This document shows positions 25,354 to 34,636 of a stretch of DNA of 64,000 nucleotides, one piece after another; the stretch's first letter is position 1; each line of letters starts with the position of its first letter. A program made the position numbers and the translations under genes. The stretch is taken from contig NZ_JAFBDZ010000003.1 in assembly GCF_016908495.1 (NCBI RefSeq), forward strand, positions 248,001-312,000, given 5' to 3'. Source of the stretch: Rossellomorea pakistanensis (GTDB lineage Bacteria > Bacillota > Bacilli > Bacillales > Bacillaceae_B). The notes below the pieces were generated by a model. That model was not told the DNA's origin, did not search any database, and worked only from the letters and a program-made list of their open reading frames with translations.

Positions 25354-25485
25354 TTAGGTTTGTTCATACTTTCCAATACAGTGCTCACATTCGTACAAAT
25401 AGGATTCATATTGTTCTTTAATTTCACTTCCACACTCACGGCATTCTTTCTTTGGTAAGTTACGGTAAAAATCTAAATTCAACAT
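25354..25485 (-). CDS. yhfH: YhfH-like small zinc-ribbon protein
   Basis: A 43-residue protein with CRECG (C15, C18) and CEHC (C33, C36), a probable four-cysteine zinc site. The opening NLDFYRNLPKKECRECG matches the YhfH family as I remember it. GGGAGG lies about 8 bases before ATG at 25485. It was too short for the open-frame list. Function is unknown. Confidence 0.78.
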   Translation of the reverse strand: MLNLDFYRNLPKKECRECGSEIKEQYESYLYECEHCIGKYEQT

Positions 25486-25757
25486 TTTAAATTCCTCCCA
25501 ATTGTTTTGTTAATTCCATTGTATTATAACAGGTAATGAAAATCCACAACTGTTATATAATTGTTTAAAAATAGGCAAATAGTTATAGTGGTGATTAAAA
25601 ATGACCATGATCATGTTGGAAAAAGTCAAAGAAAACAGAATCTATTAATATTTCCAAAAATTTATGGTTGTAATCGTTTTCCATGGTTGTATACTTATAT
25701 TTATAAATACATTTTTTTACTGAATATCCATCAACAAAAATGTTTTGGAGGTATGAG

Positions 25758-26492
25758 ATGAAAAAAATTAATCCTGCCACAATCACTTCTTATAGTCAAT
25801 TTGGATATGTCAAGGTACCGAAAACGATACAATATGAATGTCCAAGATGTTTGAAGATGGGTAGCATTGAGCTAAAAGCTAACTCTTATCAATCTAATCA
25901 TAATGAACTGTTATTATCGAAAGGGAAGTGCAACAACTGTAATAAAACATCTGAGTTTGTCATTGCCACCCCATCAGGTACCTCAAAGGGGCAGAATCAA
26001 ACTGCCACGAATGTATACATATATGACACGAGAGGAGGAGAACATCCACTCGATCAATTGAAAAATAATGAAAAAATTCCTAAAGACCTGATCAGAGCGT
26101 TTCATTCCGCGTTAAATGTCTATGAATCTAAGGATTACTCTGCTACAGCCGTTATGTCTAAACGTGTGCTGGAGAGTGTGGCTAAAAGCTTTATTGGAGA
26201 AGAATCATTCAATCAATCCTTAACACAACAATTTGAAGAGCTCCCGAAATATGTAGATTTCTCTAAGCCAATGGTTTCTCTAAGTCATTTATTAAATGGA
26301 AATGGAGAGTTTAATAAGATTCTAGACTTAGAACATGAGATGGATGATGAAACAGCAGAATTAGTGATCGATATGTTAGAGGCTTTAATTGAGTATTTAT
26401 TCATTCTTCCCCAAAGAATCGAAAATGCACAAAAGAAAATCGAGCAGCGGGTTGGTAGAAAAAGTGTAGTCAGGGATCTTCAAATTAAATAA
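25758..26492 (+). CDS. DUF4145-domain protein with zinc ribbon
   Basis: A 244-residue protein with an N-terminal four-cysteine ribbon (YECPRC at about 25 and CNNC at about 60) and a C-terminal DUF4145 helical domain (IRAFHSALNVYESKDYSATA, VLESVAKSFIG). The frame opens 6 codons earlier, but GGAGG is 6 bases before ATG at 25758. DUF4145 proteins accompany restriction and other defence genes in many genomes, yet this one stands alone, so no function is claimed. Confidence 0.8.
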   Translation: MKKINPATITSYSQFGYVKVPKTIQYECPRCLKMGSIELKANSYQSNHNELLLSKGKCNNCNKTSEFVIATPSGTSKGQNQTATNVYIYDTRGGEHPLDQLKNNEKIPKDLIRAFHSALNVYESKDYSATAVMSKRVLESVAKSFIGEESFNQSLTQQFEELPKYVDFSKPMVSLSHLLNGNGEFNKILDLEHEMDDETAELVIDMLEALIEYLFILPQRIENAQKKIEQRVGRKSVVRDLQIK

Positions 26493-26505
26493 TACGGATT
26501 AAAGT

Positions 26506-26531
26506 AAGGTTGACTCATGGTCAACCTTTTT
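26506..26531 (+). terminator. Terminator after the DUF4145 gene
   Basis: AAGGTTGA and TCAACCTT flank CTCATGG, followed by TTT. It also lies at the end of the convergent small gene. Confidence 0.8.
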
Positions 26532-26535
26532 AGTC

Positions 26536-26664
26536 CTATTTATTTTTTAAATCTCTCTTGGTTATTTCACTGCGAATATCCTTTTCTTTTGAGAACTCAG
26601 TATCTTGTTTAGGTTTGTTGGGGTATTTATTTTTACGTTCTCGATTATCGTTTTTATTCGTCAT
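26536..26664 (-). CDS. Small charged hypothetical protein
   Basis: A 42-residue, highly charged protein starting TNKNDNRERKNKYPNKPKQD and ending in ITKRDLKNK. AGGAGG stands 7 bases before ATG at 26664. Very short Lys/Asn/Glu-rich proteins like this are often forespore-made in Bacilli, but I do not recognise this one. Confidence 0.6.
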   Translation of the reverse strand: MTNKNDNRERKNKYPNKPKQDTEFSKEKDIRSEITKRDLKNK

Positions 26665-26772
26665 GATGAAACCTCCTTTTGCTTTAGATTAACTATATTT
26701 TGTCCATTTGTACTTTTTTTATAAAACGAATTAAATCTAGCTCGCTTTTCTATTTTTGACTTTGATTTAATT

Positions 26773-26812
26773 TATAAAAAAATGAGTGAACCTTCTAAGA
26801 AGGTTCACTCAT
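26773..26812 (-). terminator. Perfect palindromic terminator of kynA
   Basis: ATGAGTGAACCTTCT (26782-26796) and AGAAGGTTCACTCAT (26798-26812) are exact complements. On the minus strand a run of T (A run at 26776-26783) follows. Confidence 0.9.
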
Positions 26813-26818
26813 AAGAAG

Positions 26819-27667
26819 TTACAGTTTTGTCCGAATATCCCAAAGCTCGGGGAAGAAGCGGTGATCTAAGACTTTCTTTAAATATCCAACGCCTGAGGAG
26901 CCTCCTGTCCCCATTTTATGACCGATAATCCGTTCGACTGTTTTCATATGTCGGAAGCGCCATTGCTGTAGCCAGTCTTCAATATCGATTAATTTTTCAC
27001 CCAATTCATATAAATCCCAATAACGATCAACATTTCGGTAAACTTCAAGCCATGCGTTTTCAACACTATCGTTTGCAACATATGTTTCCGTATAATCCCG
27101 ATTTAAAACGGTTTCATCAATCGGAAGCCCTACTTTAGCTAATGCATGGATGGATACATCATAAAGTCCTGGTGCTTCATGCTCACGCTTTAACTTCTCT
27201 AATAGGATAGGGTCTTTTTTATAAATTTCTAACACATGTTTCGTTTTATACCCGAGAGCGAATTCAATCATCCGATATTGATAGGATTGAAAGCCAGATG
27301 CTTGGCCAAGATCATCTCGAAATTCAATATACTCAGATGGCGTTAGGGTAGATAGTACATCCCATGCATGAATGATTTGGGTTTGGATTTTTGAAACCCT
27401 TGATAACATTTTGAACGCTTGCGAGAGATCTCCTTTATCAATACAATCAATGCTTGATTTTAATTCATGAAGAATTAATTTCATCCAAAGCTCACTAACT
27501 TGGTGGATAACAATAAACAGCATTTCATCATGATGATCTGATAATCTTTTTTGACTTGAGAGAAGATCATCTAATTGAAGATATTCTCCATAGGTCATTC
27601 GACTTATAAAATCGGTATGAACTCCTTCTTCCTTTGGTGTTTTTCTTTCATATGAGTTATTTTCCAT
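26819..27667 (-). CDS. kynA: Tryptophan 2,3-dioxygenase
   Basis: Haem enzyme opening the indole ring of tryptophan to N-formylkynurenine. The protein has 282 residues, close to the B. cereus enzyme. Typical blocks are [30 protein letters not shown] and, near the end, [16 protein letters not shown], which shapes the substrate pocket. ATG at 27667 has GTGAGG upstream, while the first in-frame ATG (27703) has no site. No kynB or kynU is adjacent, so the rest of the pathway must lie elsewhere or be missing. Confidence 0.95.
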   Translation of the reverse strand: MENNSYERKTPKEEGVHTDFISRMTYGEYLQLDDLLSSQKRLSDHHDEMLFIVIHQVSELWMKLILHELKSSIDCIDKGDLSQAFKMLSRVSKIQTQIIHAWDVLSTLTPSEYIEFRDDLGQASGFQSYQYRMIEFALGYKTKHVLEIYKKDPILLEKLKREHEAPGLYDVSIHALAKVGLPIDETVLNRDYTETYVANDSVENAWLEVYRNVDRYWDLYELGEKLIDIEDWLQQWRFRHMKTVERIIGHKMGTGGSSGVGYLKKVLDHRFFPELWDIRTKL

Positions 27668-27828
27668 TGGGTGATTCCTCACTTTCTCCTGTTGATTAAA
27701 CATGTTAAAATATGAAGGGTTTAAAAATATACATACTTCTACAATAATTCGAGAAAAACTGACAAACTCCTTTATATTGATATAAGTAATCGAAAGAAAA
27801 TAACATTAATTGGAAGGAATTGGATATC

Positions 27829-28251
27829 GTGATTAAAGAAAAGCTTCAGAGCATGTATTTAAGTTCAAGAGATAGAAGAAGAATGAAATTAGCAGAATGG
27901 AGAGAAGCTCGAAACTCAACTAAAGAATTTGTATTAGGTACAACCAAAATGGTGAAAGGGATTTATGGGGTACCACTTTGGGAAATTAATAATCAATTTA
28001 AAAAATTAGCAAAGAGGAAAAATCTTGAGGAGAAGGTAGGGGAGAAAATTATTATTCCTCTTCCAATGAAAAAATCCTCCGAACCACTGACTTCTATGGA
28101 ATTAAAACAAGTAGAGGAAAAACTCTACAGTTTAGAAGGATTTGAATTATTACAATTAAGTCATTTTGCTTTATTGAAGCCTACGTATAAAGAACAAAAA
28201 TTATTTCATCATGTATCTAGAAAAGTAGAAATCCATATTGAAAGCTTCTAA
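27829..28251 (+). CDS. Hypothetical protein, 140 residues
   Basis: Not recognised. It is basic at the start (KLQSMYLSSRDRRRMKLAEWREAR), then mixed, with a possible LysM-like stretch in the middle (YGVPLWEINNQFKKL ... EKIIIPLPMKK) although the match is weak and no signal peptide is seen. GTG at 27829 is 10 bases from AAGGA; the TTG at 27820 is too close. It is divergent from kynA. Confidence 0.65.
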   Translation: MIKEKLQSMYLSSRDRRRMKLAEWREARNSTKEFVLGTTKMVKGIYGVPLWEINNQFKKLAKRKNLEEKVGEKIIIPLPMKKSSEPLTSMELKQVEEKLYSLEGFELLQLSHFALLKPTYKEQKLFHHVSRKVEIHIESF

Positions 28252-28306
28252 TAAAATAAATAGTGGGAACTCTTTTAATGGAAAAGGGATGACCCAATTT
28301 AAAATG

Positions 28307-28352
28307 TACCCTATAGAGTAGACACTTTACAAAAGGTCTACTCTATAGGGTA
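28307..28352 (+). terminator. 17-bp perfect hairpin downstream of the 140-residue gene
   Basis: TACCCTATAGAGTAGAC (28307-28323) and GTCTACTCTATAGGGTA (28336-28352) are exact complements around a 12-base loop, with TTATTTAT after. The rest of the 325-base gap to dtpT shows only an open frame without a ribosome site. Confidence 0.7.
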
Positions 28353-28576
28353 TTATTTATCAAGGTCTGACTTTTGCATAGATTGTTGCTTTTCGAACAA
28401 GAATAGAAACCCATTATGATTAAGTTTTCGGAGCATTTTTTGTCTAGAGAATAAATGATTAACTATGATTGAATTATTTAAGATGTTTATAGCTGACAAA
28501 AAGCAACAAAGTTTACGAAAAGAGCCTTCCTCAAAGGTATTGCCAACGAGAACACCTCGAGACATTTACTTGTGTA

Positions 28577-29977
28577 TTAGACAGGTGACTTATCGTCTTG
28601 TTTCATCATGTTTACGAGTTTTTTAGATATAAACAACAGGATAATACCAAGAAAAATCGCTACTCCTCCAATTAGAGAAAAGATTTCTAGGTATCCTAAT
28701 GTGGCTGTTAACGATGCAAGTCGACCAGCAAGTAGGCTCGCTACTCCGATTGCTGCCATCCAAACTCCCATTAATAGAGAGGCAATTTTCAAAGGAGCAA
28801 CTTTACTTACTAGCGATAATCCTACTGGTGATAAGAAGAGTTCTCCAAGTGTATGAAGTAAGTACGTGAAGACAATGAACATAATATTTGCTCTAGCTGT
28901 GATATTCGCTTCATCAGACCCGGTTTGGAGAACAGCTGGAACCAATACCATGAAACCTAATCCTAAAAGAATCATTCCAATCCCCATTTTAGTAGTCATA
29001 TTTAAGTCCCCACGTTTAGAACGTGAAAGCCTCAACCATACATTTGATAAAATAGGCGCTAGAATAATAATGAATAAAGGATTAACGGATTGAAACCATG
29101 CTACCGGTATTGTATATCCGAATATTTCTCTGTCAATAAAATTTTTTGTGTAAAGAGTAAAGGAGCTGCCTGCCTGTTCAAATCCTGCCCAGAAGAAGAC
29201 AACAAAACAAGCAAGAATTAATATCGCTACTGTTCGTTGCTTATCTTTTTTCGATAAAGGTGTAGAATCATTCGAATTATTATATTCTATAAGCTGTTGC
29301 TTCACTGGATTTATTCCAACATTTCCTAAATATTTCTTACTTAAAGAAGTGAAAATAATTTGTCCAATCAACATCCCTATTGAGGAAGCTAAAAAAGCCC
29401 ATTTAAAACCATAATGCAATGTTCCATCCTCAAGCGTGGTTAAGAAAAGATCGGCTTGTAAATAGCCAGCAACTAGCGGAGCGATAAATGCCCCTATATT
29501 AATTCCCATATAGAATATCGTAAATGCTGCATCTTTGCGTTTATCATTTCTTGGATACAATTCTCCAACTAAAGTAGAAATATTTGGCTTGAAGAATCCA
29601 TTTCCTAGGACTAAAAACGCTAGGCCAAAGTATAATCCGGTTTGAGAATGAGTTAAGAATATGGTGAAATCGCCAATTGCCATTGTAATCCCACCGATTG
29701 TAATCGCCATTCTTAAACCTATATACCTATCTGTAAGCCACCCGCCTAAAATTGGTGTGAAATAGACCATTCCTGTGTAAAATCCATAAATTTGCAATGC
29801 ACTTGCTGGTTCAACACCTAACCCGCCACTTATATATGCTGTCGTTAGATAAAGAACGAGAAGTGCTCTCATTCCGTAATAACTGTACCTTTCCCATAAC
29901 TCCGTAAAAAAAAGTAGATATAGCCCTTTAGGATGTTTTTTACCCTGTGGTAAATTATGAGGTGTAGTTGTCTCCAA
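28577..29977 (-). CDS. dtpT: POT-family proton-coupled di/tripeptide transporter
   Basis: A 466-residue membrane permease with about 12-14 helices. The POT signature ELWERYSYYGMRALLVLYL holds the ExxERFxYY-like motif, and FTIFYMGINIGAFIAPLVAG is the second PTR2 signature. TTG at 29977 lies 8 bases from AGGAG; the GTG 9 bases upstream overlaps that site. It would import short peptides, fitting two downstream aminopeptidases on the other strand. A weak CodY-like sequence upstream is not convincing. Confidence 0.93.
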   Translation of the reverse strand: METTTPHNLPQGKKHPKGLYLLFFTELWERYSYYGMRALLVLYLTTAYISGGLGVEPASALQIYGFYTGMVYFTPILGGWLTDRYIGLRMAITIGGITMAIGDFTIFLTHSQTGLYFGLAFLVLGNGFFKPNISTLVGELYPRNDKRKDAAFTIFYMGINIGAFIAPLVAGYLQADLFLTTLEDGTLHYGFKWAFLASSIGMLIGQIIFTSLSKKYLGNVGINPVKQQLIEYNNSNDSTPLSKKDKQRTVAILILACFVVFFWAGFEQAGSSFTLYTKNFIDREIFGYTIPVAWFQSVNPLFIIILAPILSNVWLRLSRSKRGDLNMTTKMGIGMILLGLGFMVLVPAVLQTGSDEANITARANIMFIVFTYLLHTLGELFLSPVGLSLVSKVAPLKIASLLMGVWMAAIGVASLLAGRLASLTATLGYLEIFSLIGGVAIFLGIILLFISKKLVNMMKQDDKSPV

Positions 29978-30217
29978 AATATCCACTCCTGATGTCCGAA
30001 TTTTAGCTTAATTATTATTAGTAATAAATTAGTTGATTCTTATATCCCATTTTTAACTATCCCCTAAATACTGTCTAATATTCCGAGAATAATTAGATGG
30101 TAAATAACTATATTTTTTTGAGCTATTCAGTGACTAATTACATTTAGGAAAAATCAAGGTCATGGTTCAAACTCTCTTAACATACGTTGTAGAAGTACTA
30201 TAAGAAGGAGGGATGAT

Positions 30218-30475
30218 GTGGAAAGCCCTATTTCTTGTACATTCTGTGGCAGTTATCATGTAAGTGAGCAGGAAATGGTTTATTCTTATGGTTATCGTTC
30301 AGGTATGGATACAGGGGAAAAACTTGAGAATCTAAATTCTGTTCATACCAATCTTTATTTATATCAATGTAATGAATGTCATTTTGTCATGATGTTTTCA
30401 AAGGAACAGCAATTGCTTAAAAAAGCAAAAACAGAGAGCAAGAAGAATAGGTTGATTAGGTGGAAAATCCGTTAG
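30218..30475 (+). CDS. Small zinc-ribbon protein, GTG start
   Basis: An 85-residue protein with CTFC (C7, C10) and CNEC, a likely zinc ribbon, and a basic helical tail (LLKKAKTESKKNRLIRWKIR). The AAGGAGGG site lies 6 bases before GTG at 30218. No named family recognised; nucleic-acid or protein binding is possible. Confidence 0.65.
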   Translation: MESPISCTFCGSYHVSEQEMVYSYGYRSGMDTGEKLENLNSVHTNLYLYQCNECHFVMMFSKEQQLLKKAKTESKKNRLIRWKIR

Positions 30476-30673
30476 CTTTTGGGGTGATTTGATCCGTTCT
30501 CAGTAAAATTCTTGCCAATGGAAAATACAATTTAGAAATCATCTTCTTGTGTACAGAATTTATATATTGATTCATATGATCATCCCTTTATCTTTTTTAA
30601 AGAATTTTTTCCAAATACAGAAAACATTTTCATTTTCTTATATAATAGAAGAAAGTGGGGAAGGAGAATGAAA

Positions 30674-31726
30674 ATGAGTACATATCCTAATACAAAAAAT
30701 ACAATAGGCACAATACAAGAATTAGTTACTATTCCTAGTCCATCTGGAAATACTGAAACCGTTATTTCGTATGTTGAAAATGCATTAAAAGAGACTGGAT
30801 ATGAAATGGGTAGAAACAGAAAAGGCGGACTGATTGTAACCATTCCAGGAAAGGATTCTTCCAAGCATAGAATGTTAACAGCGCATGTAGATACTCTAGG
30901 TGCAATGGTGAAAGAAATAAAATCAAACGGTCGCTTGAAGTTATCGATGATTGGCGGGTTCCGTTGGAATGCTGTTGAAGGAGAATATTGCGAAATAGAG
31001 ACAGCGTCAGGTAAGAAATTTAGCGGAACGATTTTAATGCATCAAACATCTGTACATGTGTACAAGGATGCTGGTGAAGCTAAGAGAGATGAAAAAAATA
31101 TTGAAGTTCGTATTGATGAAGTAGTTTGGAATCAAGAAGAAGTAAGAGCACTTGGAATCGAAGTCGGTGATTTTGTTTCCTTTGATCCAAGGGTAGAAGT
31201 AACGGATAGCGGATTTATTAAATCTAGACATTTAGATGATAAAGCAAGTGTTGGAATTCTTCTTGAATTAATTAAAAACGTTTCGCAGGAAGGGATTGAA
31301 CTACCCTATACAACACATTTCTTAATTTCTAATAATGAGGAAATCGGATATGGCGGGAATTCAAATATTCCTTCTGAAACGGTTGAATACCTAGCAGTAG
31401 ATATGGGGGCGATTGGTGATGGACAATCAACTGATGAATATACCGTATCGATCTGTGCAAAAGATTCAAGTGGTCCTTATCATTATGCGTTCAGACAACA
31501 TTTAGTGGATTTAGCAAAATCTAATGAAATTCAATATAAGGTAGATATCTATCCATATTATGGTTCAGATGCTTCAGCTGCAATAAGAGCTGGTCATGAT
31601 ATTATCCATGGTTTAATTGGTGCAGGGATCGATGCTTCACATGCTTACGAAAGAACACATGAAACATCCCTTTATCATACAGAAAAGCTTTTATACCACT
31701 ACATTCAATCAGAAATGGTGGAGTAG
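30674..31726 (+). CDS. M42-family aminopeptidase (glutamyl aminopeptidase type)
   Basis: A 350-residue dinuclear metallopeptidase. Ligand motifs appear in order: TAHVDTLG, HLDDKASVG, NNEEIGYGG, AVDMGA and, at the end, HAYERTHE. ATG at 30674 is 7 bases from AAGGAG, whereas the one at 30668 is nearly on it. Related to YsdC and YtoP. It trims short peptides in the cytoplasm. It stands next to a second, unrelated peptidase. Confidence 0.94.
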   Translation: MSTYPNTKNTIGTIQELVTIPSPSGNTETVISYVENALKETGYEMGRNRKGGLIVTIPGKDSSKHRMLTAHVDTLGAMVKEIKSNGRLKLSMIGGFRWNAVEGEYCEIETASGKKFSGTILMHQTSVHVYKDAGEAKRDEKNIEVRIDEVVWNQEEVRALGIEVGDFVSFDPRVEVTDSGFIKSRHLDDKASVGILLELIKNVSQEGIELPYTTHFLISNNEEIGYGGNSNIPSETVEYLAVDMGAIGDGQSTDEYTVSICAKDSSGPYHYAFRQHLVDLAKSNEIQYKVDIYPYYGSDASAAIRAGHDIIHGLIGAGIDASHAYERTHETSLYHTEKLLYHYIQSEMVE

Positions 31727-31786
31727 AAAGAAAAAAGTAGTGATTTATAAATTCTCACATCATCTATCTGGTTGTTTAACGATCTC

Positions 31787-31822
31787 AAAAAGACATTTCC
31801 AAAAGGGAGTGTCTTTTTTACA
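31787..31822 (+). terminator. Terminator between the two peptidase genes
   Basis: AAAGACA and TGTCTTTTTT pair around TTTCCAAAAGGGAG. It implies that the following peptidase has its own promoter. Confidence 0.65.
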
Positions 31823-31913
31823 AAGGTTCTTTGCTCTTGAAAGATCGTTTACAAATTTTAAATTGCTAATACCCAATTACCAATCTAAAACAATGAAATG
31901 GGAGAAGAACAAC

Positions 31914-32972
31914 ATGCAAAAGAGTCTGGTGAAAATTGGCACTCTACCTAAAGGGCAGAAAAATTGTCTGACAGATGTAGAAGGAATTAAAATAGGGCAT
32001 GTAACATTGGAAAAATCGATATCAGAAGAGGAAAAAATTCAGACTGGTGTCACAGCGATCCTTCCACATGGAGGGAATCTATACAGAGAAAAGGTCATGG
32101 CATCTTGCTTTGTCATTAATGGGTATGGGAAAACAACAGGGCTAGTTCAAGTCGGTGAATTAGGGGCAATTGAAGCACCAATTATGCTAACCAATACTTT
32201 CAGTGTCGGAAATGTATGGCAAGGAACACTTCAATATATGATGGACCATACGGAGGAAATTGGTGATACTTCAGGTTCCATAAATATTGTAGTAGGTGAA
32301 TGTAACGATATGTATTTACACTCGGCTAGACACTTTACCGTTGAGGCTCATCATGCAGCTGAGGCAATTGAAAAAGCAAGCTCTCTACCTTCAGATAACG
32401 GTGCAATAGGAGCAGGGACAGGAACTTTATGTTTAGGCTATAAAGGTGGTATAGGGACATCTTCTAGACTAATAAAGTATAATGATATTACTTTTCGGAT
32501 AGGAGCTTTAGTACAAACCAACTTTGGCCAAAAAAGCGAAAATCCTTATATTTCTGAAACCAATAAATTTTCGATTGAAAAACTTCCGGATGGCTCTATT
32601 ATGATTGTCCTAGCAACAGATGCTCCACTGTCTGATCGCCAACTAAAAAGGATTGCCAAAAGAGCATCAGTTGGGTTAGCAAGAGCAGGTAGTCACATAC
32701 ATCACGGTAGCGGAGATATTGTTATCGCTTTTTCTACTGCAAATAAAATAAAGCATGATGATTCCGATTATTTCCAAGATGTTAGAATTTTGAGAGAAGA
32801 CCATCCTATTATGAATCTTTTATTTCAAGGAGTAGCGGAAGCCGTTGAGGAAGCTATTTTCTATTCTATGTATTTTGCTAAAGAAGTGAAAGGGAGGATG
32901 GGGAGAAAGGTACCATCTTTTAAGCGTGAGTCCTTATTTTCTTCTCAATCAGAAAGTGATAATATAAAATAG
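31914..32972 (+). CDS. P1/S58-family aminopeptidase (DmpA-like, self-cleaving)
   Basis: A 352-residue Ntn-type peptidase. The GAIGAGTGTLCLGYKGGIGTSSR region and the HHGSGDIVIAFST segment, where the family cuts itself before serine to free the nucleophile, are intact. Family members remove N-terminal residues, including D-amino acids or beta-peptides in some cases. The long frame opens at 31617, but ATG at 31914 is 9 bases from GGGAG and starts in register with the family. It is followed by a MurE paralogue. Confidence 0.9.
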   Translation: MQKSLVKIGTLPKGQKNCLTDVEGIKIGHVTLEKSISEEEKIQTGVTAILPHGGNLYREKVMASCFVINGYGKTTGLVQVGELGAIEAPIMLTNTFSVGNVWQGTLQYMMDHTEEIGDTSGSINIVVGECNDMYLHSARHFTVEAHHAAEAIEKASSLPSDNGAIGAGTGTLCLGYKGGIGTSSRLIKYNDITFRIGALVQTNFGQKSENPYISETNKFSIEKLPDGSIMIVLATDAPLSDRQLKRIAKRASVGLARAGSHIHHGSGDIVIAFSTANKIKHDDSDYFQDVRILREDHPIMNLLFQGVAEAVEEAIFYSMYFAKEVKGRMGRKVPSFKRESLFSSQSESDNIK

Positions 32973-33048
32973 TTATACATTTAAATATATGTAGTCCTAA
33001 AAAGGTCTATATTTATTATACAAACTATTACATTGTGAGGTTTGGGAT

Positions 33049-34518
33049 ATGAATACATATGAATTATTATCCTGTTTGAAAGTAAAAAAGGTTTTTGGTG
33101 AATTACCTAAGAAAATTGACCATGTCTACCTAGATTCAAGAAAAGTTGAAAGCAACAGTATGTTTATCTGTACACGTGGATTTACAGTTGATGGGCATGA
33201 TTATGCCCATAATGCTATTGATAATGGAGCTACTCTAATCATTGCGGAAAAACAATTGGATATTGATTTATCCAAGGCTGCTCTTGTAGTCGTAAAGGAT
33301 TCCTTTAAAGCAATGGCCCAACTCGTGAATAGATTCTATGACTATCCATCTACAAAATTAAATGTGTTTGGTGTGACGGGTACGAATGGTAAAACAACGG
33401 TAACAAATTTGATTCACTCTATTTTGAGAAAAGATGGTCAAAAGTCTGGACTATCCGGTACCATAGGATTTGATTTAGATGGCGACCAATTCCCAAGTGA
33501 AAATACAACTTGTGATAATTTAACTACACAGGCAATGCTTCACAAAGCAAACGAGCGTGACATCAATAATATGGTTTTAGAAGTATCGTCTCACGGGTTA
33601 GTCCAAGGAAGACTTTGGGGAGTAGATTTCGATGTTGTTACGTTTACGAATTTAAGTCACGACCATTTAGATTTTCATGAAACGATGGAACATTACGGGT
33701 ATGCAAAAGGACTGCTGTTTTCACAGCTAGGTGAAAATTTATCAAAGCCTAAATACCTTGTTCTAAATCAGGATGATGAATGGTATGAGCGTTATTCGAA
33801 TATGTCTGGTCATGAAGTTATTAGTTATGGTATGGAAAATAACGCAGATTTTAAAGCAGAAAATATTCAATATCATCAGGATTTGACACTATTTACACTA
33901 CACTCTCCTGAAGGAACATATGAAGTAGAAACACAGTTATTAGGGAAATTTAATGTATACAATATACTCGCAGCGATGGCAAGCTTATTCGCTAACGGTA
34001 TGACAGTCGAACGCCTTGTAGAAATTGTAAAGGATGTAGCACCTGTTAATGGGAGAATGGAGAAGGTCGACTTTGACGCACCTATATCCATGTATATTGA
34101 TTATGCACATACAGCAGATGCGATTGAAAAAGCGATTCAATCTGTCCTTCCTTTTAAGAAAAATAAAATAATTTTTCTAGTGGGAACAGGCGGGAATCGC
34201 GATAAGACAAAACGTCCAATTATGGCAGAAAAAGCATCAATAGCGGATTACGTAATATTAACAACAGATGATCCAAGATATGAAAGTTATGATAGTATTG
34301 TGAATGATTTAGGAAAAGGAATGCAGCATTCTAATTTTGCCTTAATTGGTGACAGAGAAGAGGCAGTAAAGCATGCGATTGATGTAAGCGAACCTGGAGA
34401 TATCATTATTTTTGCAGGGAAGGGTCATGAAGATTACCAAATAATCGAAAATACAAAATATCCCCATAGTGATAAAGAAATTGCCTGTAAAAGATGTACT
34501 GAAAAATATTCCTTATAA
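33049..34518 (+). CDS. murE: MurE-type UDP-MurNAc-tripeptide ligase paralogue
   Basis: An ATP-dependent Mur ligase of 489 residues. Visible: P-loop GVTGTNGKTT, LEVSSHGL, LSHDHLDFH, the carbamyl-lysine segment YGYAKGLLF, GKFNVYNILAA, DYAHTADAIE, GTGGNRDKTKRP and GKGHEDYQ. The residue-three selection motif reads DDPR, like the DNPR of diaminopimelate-adding enzymes and unlike lysine-adding ones. It is not in a dcw cluster, so it is probably a second MurE. GTGAGG precedes ATG. Substrate (diaminopimelate) is likely but not proved. Confidence 0.88.
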   Translation: MNTYELLSCLKVKKVFGELPKKIDHVYLDSRKVESNSMFICTRGFTVDGHDYAHNAIDNGATLIIAEKQLDIDLSKAALVVVKDSFKAMAQLVNRFYDYPSTKLNVFGVTGTNGKTTVTNLIHSILRKDGQKSGLSGTIGFDLDGDQFPSENTTCDNLTTQAMLHKANERDINNMVLEVSSHGLVQGRLWGVDFDVVTFTNLSHDHLDFHETMEHYGYAKGLLFSQLGENLSKPKYLVLNQDDEWYERYSNMSGHEVISYGMENNADFKAENIQYHQDLTLFTLHSPEGTYEVETQLLGKFNVYNILAAMASLFANGMTVERLVEIVKDVAPVNGRMEKVDFDAPISMYIDYAHTADAIEKAIQSVLPFKKNKIIFLVGTGGNRDKTKRPIMAEKASIADYVILTTDDPRYESYDSIVNDLGKGMQHSNFALIGDREEAVKHAIDVSEPGDIIIFAGKGHEDYQIIENTKYPHSDKEIACKRCTEKYSL

Positions 34519-34522
34519 TAAT

Positions 34523-34551
34523 AAAGGCTGATCCATTGGATCAGCCTTTTG
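34523..34551 (+). terminator. Terminator after murE paralogue
   Basis: AAAGGCTGATCCA and TGGATCAGCCTTTT form a near-perfect palindrome with a short loop. Confidence 0.85.
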
Positions 34552-34603
34552 TTTACTAAAGTATGAAATCGAATAGGTTCTCTGAAGCATAACGTCAATT
34601 ATT

Positions 34604-34633
34604 AAAAAAGGGTATCACCGGAGGATACCCTTT
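34604..34633 (-). terminator. Terminator of the nucleoside transporter
   Basis: AAAGGGTATC (34607-34616) pairs with GATACCCTTT (34624-34633); on the minus strand the A run at 34604-34609 becomes the T tract. Confidence 0.85.
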
Positions 34634-34636
34634 CAA

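Noticed and set aside
25561..25786. Open frames on both strands before the DUF4145 gene
   Set aside because: AT-rich leader sequence without ribosome sites; composition is not protein-like.
28353..28565. 70-residue open frame on the minus strand downstream of dtpT
   Set aside because: No ribosome site before its ATG, low-complexity hydrophobic content and a location between a terminator hairpin and the dtpT stop.
30077..30090. CodY-like box upstream of dtpT
   Set aside because: Four mismatches to the 15-base consensus and about 100 bases from the start, too weak to list as a site.
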